64,000 nucleotides of DNA from Stenotrophomonas chelatiphaga (GTDB taxonomy: Bacteria > Pseudomonadota > Gammaproteobacteria > Xanthomonadales > Xanthomonadaceae). The translations under genes and the position numbers were made by a program. A model generated the notes under the pieces. The model searched no databases and was not told the origin of the DNA. It saw nothing but the letters and a program-made list of their open reading frames with translations. This document shows positions 26,454 through 33,782 of the stretch, in pieces (the stretch's first letter is position 1; every line of letters begins with the position of its first letter). Where the stretch lies: positions 1-64,000 of the forward strand of contig NZ_LDJK01000014.1 of assembly GCF_001431535.1 (NCBI RefSeq), read 5' to 3'.

Positions 26454-27211
26454 CCGATCAGCACCTCGAAAGCGCGATGGAAACGTGCGGTGACGTGCGC
26501 CGGCAGGATCGGCTGGCAATCGAGCCCCTCGACGTCGCCGGTCTGGGTGGCGAACGCCTGCATGGCCTCGCGTTTGCGCGAACGCATGGCGGCGTCCATC
26601 GGGATGCGCATGGCGGTAGGCCAGGGGGCGGCGGGTGCATCAGGATCCAGCCAGTGCCAGGCCCATACGGGGTACTGCAGCGCCCGTGCGCCGCGCGCGC
26701 CAGCGGCGGCAAGCGCGGCACGGCCGGTGGCCTCGTGATCCGGATGCGCGTCGCCGATCCACGGCGCGATGATCAGATCGGCCGGCATCAGCTGTGCCGT
26801 CAGGTGCGCGGTCAGTTCTGCTTCGTGGGTGCTGACCCCGCCATCGGGAAGCCCCAGCGGGGTGACATGGGTGGCATCCAGCCCCAGTACGCGCACGGCC
26901 TGCGCCAGCTCGTGGCGACGTGCATCACGCAGCCGGGCGGGCGGCCACAGGGCCTGGTCCGGGTAACAAGCTTCACCGTCGGTCACCGACACCACGTGCA
27001 CGGCAACGCCGTGCGCCAGTGCCGCCTGCATCAACCCGGCGCAGGCCAGCACTTCGTCATCCGGGTGGGGAGACACCACCAGCAGCCGGCGCGTGCCCTC
27101 AAGCAGGTCCTGTGCGGGCGTGATGGGCAGCGAAGCCAGCCACGTGCTGCCAGCCCAGTCCGCTTCCAGCGTGCCCTGCCCTTCGATGCGCTGCGGGGTC
27201 ACAGCGTCCAT
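26450..27211 (-). CDS. PIG-L family N-deacetylase
   Basis: A 253-residue zinc-dependent deacetylase of the LmbE/PIG-L fold. The metal motif is SPHPDDEVLACAG (His-Pro-Asp-Asp) and the second His is in WIGDAHPDHEATGRAA. Family members remove acetyl groups from GlcNAc-containing substrates such as GlcNAc-Ins or bacillithiol precursors. It overlaps the upstream acyl-CoA-dehydrogenase-like gene by 13 bp and the downstream methyltransferase by 4 bp. A deacetylated amine would be a natural substrate for the NodS-like enzyme next to it. Confidence 0.88.
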   Translation of the reverse strand: MDAVTPQRIEGQGTLEADWAGSTWLASLPITPAQDLLEGTRRLLVVSPHPDDEVLACAGLMQAALAHGVAVHVVSVTDGEACYPDQALWPPARLRDARRHELAQAVRVLGLDATHVTPLGLPDGGVSTHEAELTAHLTAQLMPADLIIAPWIGDAHPDHEATGRAALAAAGARGARALQYPVWAWHWLDPDAPAAPWPTAMRIPMDAAMRSRKREAMQAFATQTGDVEGLDCQPILPAHVTARFHRAFEVLIG

Positions 27212-28161
27212 GGCCGCTCCTGTGCCTGCACGGCGCGGCCGAGTTCAGCCCAGTCCCGGTCGGCATGGCTCTGCCGGATGAAAACGGTGAGGTCGCTCCA
27301 ACGACGTGCGTGGTCATCGTCCAGGCACATCGGCCCGGGCCCGAGCGCCCGCGCAACCGCATCCAGCACACTCGTGCAGGTCCGCTCCACCACGCTGCGC
27401 ACGCGCAGGACGTCGGCCTGGTGCGGCGCGGTCGGCATCGCGTCGATCCACGCCGCCAGTTCGCGCATCAGGGCCGCCGCCGACTGCAGCCGCATGTCGA
27501 CCTGGCCCAGCAACGAGGCGGTCTGTGCGTCGCCTGCCACGCGCGGCGAGCGTTGCAGCGGCGCCGCAAGTGCCGCGGCTGCGCCATACCAGCATGCGGC
27601 GATGCCGGCCCCGCCATGCCAGAAACCCGGCCGTGACAGGTACGCGCCGGGCTTGCCCACTGGCTCGGCAGGGACGTCGGTGAACTGCACGCAGCCGCTC
27701 GGGATGCCGCCCATGCCGGTTGCGTGCCAGGTCTGCGGGCGAAGCCGGATACCGGCCGCATCGGCATGGATGCGCAGCAGTTGCGACCCCTCCGGGCCGC
27801 GCGCCGTCACCAGTGCGATGTCAACCAACCCTGCGCCGGAGCACCAGGGTTTATCGCCACTCACCGTGCCGGTCGCGGGGTCGAACACCAAGGTGGCCTG
27901 CGGCCCTTCAGCGGCCCACACCGCCGCGAGCGACTGTCGATCCAGTGGCGCTGCGTGCAGGTCGGAGAGGATCGCCTGGGCGTCGTAGTGCGCTTCCAGC
28001 ACCTTGGCAAGGCACAGGTCGCGCGCGGCAATGGCGGCTAGTTCGCGCCAGCGCGCCAGGGTGTGTCCACGCCCCGGCAGCGGCAGGCAGGGTTGGCCTG
28101 CCATCACCTCACGTGCGGCCGCCTCCAGCGCGGGGGCGGCGTGGTCGGAGAGTCGGTCCAT
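27199..28161 (-). CDS. Acyl-CoA-dehydrogenase-like flavoprotein, short form
   Basis: A 320-residue protein with the acyl-CoA dehydrogenase fold: an N-terminal helical part, a central FAD-strand region (VFDPATGTVSGDKPWCSGAG, RLRPQTWHATGMGGIPSGCV) and a C-terminal four-helix part. It is about 60 residues shorter than usual enzymes (about 380). The catalytic Glu is not obvious, so the true reaction may be another flavin-dependent oxidation or hydroxylation. The ATG at 28161 is preferred; the open frame to 28245 adds a poor leader. First gene of the overlapping five-gene operon. Confidence 0.78.
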   Translation of the reverse strand: MDRLSDHAAPALEAAAREVMAGQPCLPLPGRGHTLARWRELAAIAARDLCLAKVLEAHYDAQAILSDLHAAPLDRQSLAAVWAAEGPQATLVFDPATGTVSGDKPWCSGAGLVDIALVTARGPEGSQLLRIHADAAGIRLRPQTWHATGMGGIPSGCVQFTDVPAEPVGKPGAYLSRPGFWHGGAGIAACWYGAAAALAAPLQRSPRVAGDAQTASLLGQVDMRLQSAAALMRELAAWIDAMPTAPHQADVLRVRSVVERTCTSVLDAVARALGPGPMCLDDDHARRWSDLTVFIRQSHADRDWAELGRAVQAQERPWTL

Positions 28162-28419
28162 GTCAGTCAGCCGAGGTGCTTGGGTGTGGGAGCCCCGTGC
28201 AGACAGCATTCCTGCCGTGTGCGGTCGCTGCATGCATCGGGACATCCTTCTTGAAACCGGGTCCTACTGATACCTGTGCGTCCGTACCCGCGGAGTGACC
28301 GGCGTGTGCGGGGCGTGTGCAGCTGCCGGGGACACCGCGCTCACCTGCCCTCGCGCATGTTCCAGTCGCACGGGGATCCCTGCCATCGCGGCAGGGACAC
28401 ACGCTGCACGGAGCTGACC

Positions 28420-28584
28420 ATGACCAAGCAACCGATCAATCCCGGCGCCGATGTCGCCGACCAGGACAAGCCGGACACCCCCGACAAGCACCGCAATGAT
28501 GATGCGCGGTGGAAAGACAAGGACATGCCGGAGTCCGAGCACACGGCCACGCCCGACGATTACGAAAAGCCCCCGAAGCCCTGA
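28420..28584 (+). CDS. Small, highly charged protein of unknown function
   Basis: 54 residues from the ATG at 28420, rich in Asp, Lys and Pro (ADVADQDKPDTPDKHRNDDA, then ATPDDYEKPPKP) with no hydrophobic core, so probably disordered and cytoplasmic. ACGGAGC lies just upstream as a ribosome site. It ends 9 bp before the DUF4126 gene and is likely cotranscribed. Similar short Lys/Asp/Pro proteins in this family are stress-related by context, but no function is established. Confidence 0.6.
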   Translation: MTKQPINPGADVADQDKPDTPDKHRNDDARWKDKDMPESEHTATPDDYEKPPKP

Positions 28585-28593
28585 GGACCCTGT

Positions 28594-29061
28594 ATGGCCC
28601 TGATCCACTCGATATTGATGGGCGCCGTTGCCGGCATGCGCGCCATGACCCCGCTCGCCGCGGTGACCAACGCAGCCCGCACCGGCACCCTGCCTGCTGA
28701 CAACGGGGCGCCGCGCCTGCTGTCCAATCCGCTGGCGTCGGCCGGCATGTTGGCGTTGGCGGGCGGCGAACTGCTTGGCGACAAGATGAAAACGGCCCCG
28801 GACCGCATCGTTCCGGCCGGCATGGTGGCCCGCGTAGCGACCGGCATGATCGCCGGCGCCGCGCTTGCCCCGCACCGCCAGCGTGGAATCGGCGCGCTGC
28901 TGGGCGCCGGCACCGCCGTCGGCATGGCTTACCTGACCTTCAACCTGCGCATGCGTGCGATCGCACGTTACGGTCAGACGCCCACCGGCGCGGTGGAGGA
29001 TGCGATCGCCGTGGGCAGTGCCGCGCTGATTGCCCGATGCGCCGAGCGTAGCAACGCGTGA
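28594..29061 (+). CDS. DUF4126-like membrane protein
   Basis: A 155-residue integral membrane protein with a Gly/Ala/Met-rich pattern (LIHSILMGAVAGMRAMTPLAA, VARVATGMIAGAAL, GIGALLGAGTAVGMAYL). The N-terminal GAVAGMRAMTPLA is the typical opening of DUF4126. Its function is unknown. GAGG is 6-7 nt upstream of the ATG. It forms a pair with the small charged protein directly before it and ends in a REP-containing convergent gap. Confidence 0.75.
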   Translation: MALIHSILMGAVAGMRAMTPLAAVTNAARTGTLPADNGAPRLLSNPLASAGMLALAGGELLGDKMKTAPDRIVPAGMVARVATGMIAGAALAPHRQRGIGALLGAGTAVGMAYLTFNLRMRAIARYGQTPTGAVEDAIAVGSAALIARCAERSNA

Positions 29062-29108
29062 GCGATGCACCGGATCCGTGCGCGTTCACGGGTCCGTACG
29101 CGTTCAAG

Positions 29109-29131
29109 GTAGCGCCGACCCATGGTCGGCG
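29109..29131. repeat. Diverged SMAG-like REP palindrome
   Basis: GTAGCGCCGACCCATGGTCGGCG: GTAG head plus CGCCGACC/GGTCGGCG stem. It is a different subfamily from the copies at 3.8-10 kb (ACC instead of AGC in the stem). It lies between the convergent stops of the DUF4126 and GH3 genes. Confidence 0.65.
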
Positions 29132-29149
29132 GATACCAGGGCGTTCGCA

Positions 29150-31672
29150 TCACCCGCCGCAGGTCACTTTCTGGTCGTAGTCGGTTCCAATGGCGACCTT
29201 CGCCAGCGACAGGCGCACGCCCTGCCCTGCCTGCAGCGCCATCGGAATCTCGACGCTCTTCATGTCCACCCCGGCAATGCGCAGGCAGCGCAGCGGAACG
29301 CCCACGCGCGTCCACTCGCCGACCTTGGCTGACGCCAGTGCCTGGGCGATCGAAACCTCCCCACGCGTGGTTTTTCCGCTCGTTGCCAGGTAGCTGACCG
29401 GCGCACCGGCGGGCAGCGCATCCACCCGCAACGTGGAAATCACGAAAACGTCGCCGTTGGTCTCGCGATCAAGATCCAGTGGCGCGTTGGACCTCAGCTC
29501 AACCAGTCCCTTGCCGCTGAACGTGAACTGGCGCCCGCCTTCCTGCACGTCCGTGTTGATCGCCGTCATCGCAAGCGACCCGTCGGGCGTGGTCGCGCTG
29601 GGGTGCACGATGTCCATCGCCTCACCGTCAGCCCCGGTCAGGCGCAGGGTCAGGCCGGTCGCGGCCACGCCGCGGTCGAACCAGGTGCTGGTGCGCGACT
29701 TGGTCGGGTCGATGCCCGGCTCTTCGGAAAGCGGCGGCAGGTTGCCCTTGTCCGCATAGGTAAGGCCGTAACCGAATGCGAACTGCGGGTCGTAGCCCGG
29801 CTGGCCCACGTTGTTGGCGTACTGGTCGGCACGGCGCGGCCAGGAAAAACTGAGCTTGCCGCTGAAATCGTGCTGGGGCCTGCCGTTGGCACCGCGCAGC
29901 AGCACATCGGCCACGCCCGCGCCTTCTGATCCCGGCAACCAGGCGGCGACGAAGGCGTCGGCGGCATTGATCTCGCGGTTCAACCACAGCGGACGCCCGC
30001 TGATGAACACGGCCACGACCGGAATGCCGTCGGCTTTCAGCTTGCGGATCAGTTCCAGATCACCCGAGCGGCCGCCCTTGAACATCAGGTCCGGCAGATC
30101 CCCCTGGAACTCGGCATAGGGGTCTTCGCCAAACACCACGATCGCCACATCCGGCTTGCGGGTGTACGCACCGTCCACGGCCAGTTCGGCCTTGCCGCCG
30201 GCTGACTGCACCTGCGATTTCAGGCCATCCCACAGAGTGTCGGCGTTGGGAAAGTCCTCGCGCTTGGTGCCGTCACCCTGCCAGGTCAGCGTCCAGCCGC
30301 CGGTCTGCTTGGTCATGTTGTCGGCACCATCGCCGGCAACCAGCACGCGCTGCTTCGGTGACAGCGGCAACAGGCCATCCTGGTTCTTCAGCAGCACCAG
30401 CGATTCACGCACGGCCTGCCGCGCTACGGCGCGATGCTCCGGCGATCCCAGCAGTTCGAACCTGCCACCGAGCGCACGCGCGGACGGCTTGGGCTTTTCA
30501 AACAGCCCCATGCGCATCTTGGCCAGCAGGATCCGGCGCACTGCATCGTCCAGCCGTGCCATCGGCAAGGTACCGTCCTTGACATGCTTGACGGTGCTCT
30601 CATACAGGCCCTTCCAGGTGTCCGGGGCCATCGCCATGTCCATGCCGGCGATATAGGTCTGGGCGCAGTCAGTGTTGGTGCAGCCCTTGACCTGGCCATG
30701 GCCGTTCCAGTCGCCGACCACGAAGCCACCGAAGTTCATCCGGCCTTTCAGCACATCGGTCATCAGCGGCTTGTGGCCGTGCATCTTCTCGCCATGGAAG
30801 CTGTTGAACGAGGCCATCACCGACTGTGCGCCGGCGGCGATGGCGGGCACGTAGCCTGCAGCGTGGATGTCGCGCAACTGCGCTTCGGAGACCGTTGTAT
30901 CGCCCTGGTCCTTGCCATTGGTGGTGCCACCGTCACCCAGGAAATGCTTGACCGTGGTCATCACGTGGTGGTCGTCCAGGAAGTCGGCAGCGCCGGCCTT
31001 GCCCTGCAAGCCTTCCACGAACACACCGGCATAGCTGGCAACCAGCGCCGGATCCTCGGAATAGCCTTCATACGCGCGACCCCAGCGATCGTCCTGGGGC
31101 ACGGCAACGGTCGGTGCGAAGGTCCACTCCATGCCGGTGGTGCGGGTTTCAGCCGCAGTGATGCGGGCGATCTCGCGCAGCAGCTCCGGGTTGCGCGTCG
31201 CGCCCAGTCCGATGTTGTGCGGGAACAAGGTGGCACCCACCACGTTGCTCTGCCCGTGCATCGCGTCGATGCCCCAGATGATCGGGATCGCATGACCACC
31301 CCCGCTGGTATCCATCGACGCTTCCCAGTAGGCATCGGCCAGGGCCAACCACTCCGCCGGCCTGGCGTTGTAACGCCCACCCGGGTCGGATCCGCCGCCG
31401 GCCAGCACCGAGCCGAGGCGATACTTCTTCACCTCTTCCGGGGTGATGCTGCCGATGTCGCCCTGCACGATCTGGCCGACCTTTTCCTCCACGCTCATCG
31501 TGGCCATCAGCGCGTCGATGCGACGCTCGATGGCCGGGTCGGTGGCCAGCGGCCAGGTCGGCTGCGGCCATTGCGACGGGTGGATCTGGCCGGCCGGCGT
31601 GGCCGCATGGGCTGCAGTGCCGCAGGCCAGTGCCAGGGCAACACACAGCAGCAGGGGCTTGAAGGGTTTCAT
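29150..31672 (-). CDS. GH3 beta-glucosidase (exo-glucan glucohydrolase type)
   Basis: An 840-residue secreted enzyme with a signal peptide (MKPFKPLLLCVALALACGTAAHA). The GH3 N-domain starts near residue 45 (IDALMATMSVEEKVGQIVQG), with the substrate Lys-His pair in VKHFLGDGGT and the nucleophile Asp321 in GFVVGDWNGHGQ. The C-domain (LLVAGDGADNMTKQTGGWTL) and a further jelly-roll of about 200 residues, as in ExoP/CelD-type glucohydrolases, follow. It should release glucose from cello-oligosaccharides or beta-glucans in the periplasm, feeding the OprB/Gcd system. A perfect dyad lies 86 bp upstream. Confidence 0.92.
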   Translation of the reverse strand: MKPFKPLLLCVALALACGTAAHAATPAGQIHPSQWPQPTWPLATDPAIERRIDALMATMSVEEKVGQIVQGDIGSITPEEVKKYRLGSVLAGGGSDPGGRYNARPAEWLALADAYWEASMDTSGGGHAIPIIWGIDAMHGQSNVVGATLFPHNIGLGATRNPELLREIARITAAETRTTGMEWTFAPTVAVPQDDRWGRAYEGYSEDPALVASYAGVFVEGLQGKAGAADFLDDHHVMTTVKHFLGDGGTTNGKDQGDTTVSEAQLRDIHAAGYVPAIAAGAQSVMASFNSFHGEKMHGHKPLMTDVLKGRMNFGGFVVGDWNGHGQVKGCTNTDCAQTYIAGMDMAMAPDTWKGLYESTVKHVKDGTLPMARLDDAVRRILLAKMRMGLFEKPKPSARALGGRFELLGSPEHRAVARQAVRESLVLLKNQDGLLPLSPKQRVLVAGDGADNMTKQTGGWTLTWQGDGTKREDFPNADTLWDGLKSQVQSAGGKAELAVDGAYTRKPDVAIVVFGEDPYAEFQGDLPDLMFKGGRSGDLELIRKLKADGIPVVAVFISGRPLWLNREINAADAFVAAWLPGSEGAGVADVLLRGANGRPQHDFSGKLSFSWPRRADQYANNVGQPGYDPQFAFGYGLTYADKGNLPPLSEEPGIDPTKSRTSTWFDRGVAATGLTLRLTGADGEAMDIVHPSATTPDGSLAMTAINTDVQEGGRQFTFSGKGLVELRSNAPLDLDRETNGDVFVISTLRVDALPAGAPVSYLATSGKTTRGEVSIAQALASAKVGEWTRVGVPLRCLRIAGVDMKSVEIPMALQAGQGVRLSLAKVAIGTDYDQKVTCGG

Positions 31673-31757
31673 GATCAGTGGACTCCATTCGGATCAGAAC
31701 AGGTAGCGCTGGCACAGGCCGCAGCTGCCGGCGACGCTGGACGTTTCTATGTCCTGA

Positions 31758-31773
31758 TTGACAGCGCTGTCAA
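31758..31773. promoter_or_regulatory. LacI-type operator upstream of the GH3 gene
   Basis: TTGACAGCGCTGTCAA is a perfect 16-bp palindrome with the central CG step usual for LacI-family sites. It lies about 86-101 bp upstream of the glucosidase start. The best candidate regulator in the window is the LacI protein at 19.7-20.8 kb, but a sugar-specific LacI elsewhere is equally possible. I did not find an exact copy in front of gcd. Confidence 0.6.
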
Positions 31774-31885
31774 ACCTGTTGGCCCGTGCCGCGCGCAAAC
31801 CCTTGCAGCACGTGGCCCGGGCGCCCGTCACGGCGCGCTGATCGCTGCGGCGCAGCACGATTGCGGCCCACGCCGGCGGCGCACG

Positions 31886-32569
31886 CTACCGCTTCGCCGC
31901 GCGCCATCCTGCCGCACGCGCTTCGTCCGCGGAACAGAAATAGCGCTCACCACTTTCCGGCTGGATCCGCGTCTGCGCGTAATCGCGCTGCCCCGGCATG
32001 TGGAAGATCTTCGCGCCCGCACTGGAGATATTGCCTTTGATGCGGCAACCGCTGGTCGGCGCGCGCGCGGTCCCGGTCGCGCCGGCGTGCACTGCACGCT
32101 GTGCGCGGCGGTAGTCGGCCGGCATCTGGAACGCCCCCTGCCACAGGTTGCGCTTGCCTGCCTTGGCCTGCTGTTCTGCACCGACGTAAGCCGTGGCGTA
32201 TTCCCGGTAAGCCACGGCCCAGCCGGATCGAACCATCCAGGCGTTCACCGATTCGGCCTGGACGAAGCACTCGGCGACCGACCTGCCATAGCGATCCACA
32301 TCGCGCTGCACGCAGCGCACCGTCCTGCCCTGCAGGTGCCCATCCAGCGCATTGGCGGCCCGACGCCCACAGGGCCATGACCTGCCTTGCGGGTCCGCGC
32401 ACTGCTGCGCGCTCTCGGGCGCATCGATTCCCCATAGCCTTACCCGCTTCTGGTTGACCGCAAGGGTGTCACCGTCGACCACCGTGGCACGGCCCGCGAT
32501 TTCGACGGGCGCGGCGAGCGCCCACGAGGGAATGACAAGTACAACGAACATCACGACCAACCTGCACAT
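31886..32569 (-). CDS. Secreted SNase-like thermonuclease family protein
   Basis: About 227 residues with a signal peptide (MCRLVVMFVVLVIPSWALAA) and an SNase OB-fold: VDGDTLAVNQKRVRLWGIDA, then RCVQRDVDRYGRSVAECFV with the Arg/Asp pair typical of staphylococcal-nuclease catalytic residues. The C-terminal third (GCRIKGNISSAGAKIFHMPG ... YFCSADEARAAGWRAAKR) matches the extra domain seen in many proteobacterial thermonuclease proteins. Starts at 32593, 32569 and 32551 are all possible; 32569 gives the best signal-peptide n-region. Confidence 0.8.
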   Translation of the reverse strand: MCRLVVMFVVLVIPSWALAAPVEIAGRATVVDGDTLAVNQKRVRLWGIDAPESAQQCADPQGRSWPCGRRAANALDGHLQGRTVRCVQRDVDRYGRSVAECFVQAESVNAWMVRSGWAVAYREYATAYVGAEQQAKAGKRNLWQGAFQMPADYRRAQRAVHAGATGTARAPTSGCRIKGNISSAGAKIFHMPGQRDYAQTRIQPESGERYFCSADEARAAGWRAAKR

Positions 32570-32771
32570 ACAACGCACAACACCCTGCATCACGCAAAAC
32601 GGCGCCTATTCTCGCCCAGCCCCCTGGACTGCGGCACTTCGAAGCGTGCATCAGGGGTGCGATGTTCACGTCTTCCTCATCCTTGAAAGAAAAACCAGCC
32701 GGCTGCATCCAGCCCGCTGTCGGCTGCGTACCTTCAGTACCCCCATTCCGGGGACGAACAGGAGAAGCAAC

Positions 32772-33335
32772 GTGCAAGCTACTTTCAAGAAGATCGCTTT
32801 TGCCACCAGCCTCGTCGTTCTTGGTGCCTTCGCGGCCCCCACCTTCGCCGCCGATCCGCCGACGGTCGGCGGTGCGTTGATGTATCCGGCCAAGACCATC
32901 GTGGAAAACGCCAGTGCGTCCAAGGACCACACCACGCTGGTCGCCGCGGTCAAGGCAGCCGGACTGGTGGATACCCTCAACGGTGCCGGGCCGTTCACCG
33001 TGTTCGCGCCCACCAACGCCGCCTTCAACAAGCTGCCAGCCGGCACCGTGGACACCCTGGTCAAACCGGAAAACAAGGCAGCCCTGACCAAGATCCTGAC
33101 CTACCACGTGGTGCCCGGCGTGCACACTGCTGCCCAGTTGACCGCGGCGGCCACCCAGCAGGGCGGCACCGCCACGCTGAAGACGGTGCAGGGCGAACCG
33201 CTCACCTTCAAGCTGCACGAGGGCAAGTTGTGGATCGTCGACGCCAAGGGCGGCAAGGCGTCGGTCAGCACGGCCGATGTCATGCAGTCCAACGGCGTCG
33301 TCCATGTCGTTGATACGGTACTGATGCCGAAGTAA
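32772..33335 (+). CDS. Fasciclin-domain secreted protein
   Basis: 187 residues starting at a GTG at 32772, 6 nt after AGGAGA. A signal peptide (QATFKKIAFATSLVVLGAFA ... FAAD) precedes one FAS1 domain: TIVENASASKDHTTLVAAVK, GPFTVFAPTNAAFNKLPAGT, LTYHVVPGVHTA and the closing GVVHVVDTVLMP. FAS1 proteins are periplasmic or surface adhesion-type proteins; bacterial single-domain forms are often under stress sigma control. It is divergent from the SNase gene. The open frame runs further upstream but reads into the divergent gene. Confidence 0.9.
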   Translation: MQATFKKIAFATSLVVLGAFAAPTFAADPPTVGGALMYPAKTIVENASASKDHTTLVAAVKAAGLVDTLNGAGPFTVFAPTNAAFNKLPAGTVDTLVKPENKAALTKILTYHVVPGVHTAAQLTAAATQQGGTATLKTVQGEPLTFKLHEGKLWIVDAKGGKASVSTADVMQSNGVVHVVDTVLMPK

Positions 33336-33448
33336 GCGCCAGCAACCGGGCGGGCGTCGAGGCGACGTCCGCACCGGCCGCGGGAAACACATGCGAACGA
33401 CGCCGATCCGCCTATGCTCGGCTGAATGTCCGCACGCGAGGGGTTTGA

Positions 33449-33604
33449 ATGAAAAAGAGCACGAAGATGCTGCTGATCGTGATCGTTGGCATCCTGGCCA
33501 TCGTGGGTCCGTCGTGCATATGGCTTGCGCGCAATGGCAATCCGGACGCCCCGCAGGAGCCGGACAAGAACGTCCACAAGGGTGCCACGCAACCCGCAGG
33601 CTGA
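33449..33604 (+). CDS. Small single-pass membrane protein
   Basis: 51 residues from the ATG at 33449: MKKSTKMLLIVIVGILAIVG is one clear TM helix or uncleaved signal, followed by a short polar tail (ARNGNPDAPQEPDKNVHKGA) that would face the periplasm. GAGGGG lies 6 nt before the start. The protein is too short for standard ORF cut-offs. The tail's Asp/Lys/Pro bias is like that of the small protein at 28420. No family is recognisable. Confidence 0.55.
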   Translation: MKKSTKMLLIVIVGILAIVGPSCIWLARNGNPDAPQEPDKNVHKGATQPAG

Positions 33605-33782
33605 GTCGCGCCCCCACCTGGGTAGCCGCGGTGATGCCGCCCCGCTGGCATCCGCCCCCATCGATCAGGGACAATGGCCCCCGTCCGGGCCTTGCCCGGC
33701 CCGCAACAGCATGGACCCGCATCGAGCCGGTCACCGCTCTGCTGTCCATTCCTGGCCTAGTGCCGTTCCTTCCGGATTCGAT

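Noticed and set aside
26477-27988. 503-codon plus-strand frame
   Set aside because: Antisense to the PIG-L and acyl-CoA-dehydrogenase-like genes; no motifs.
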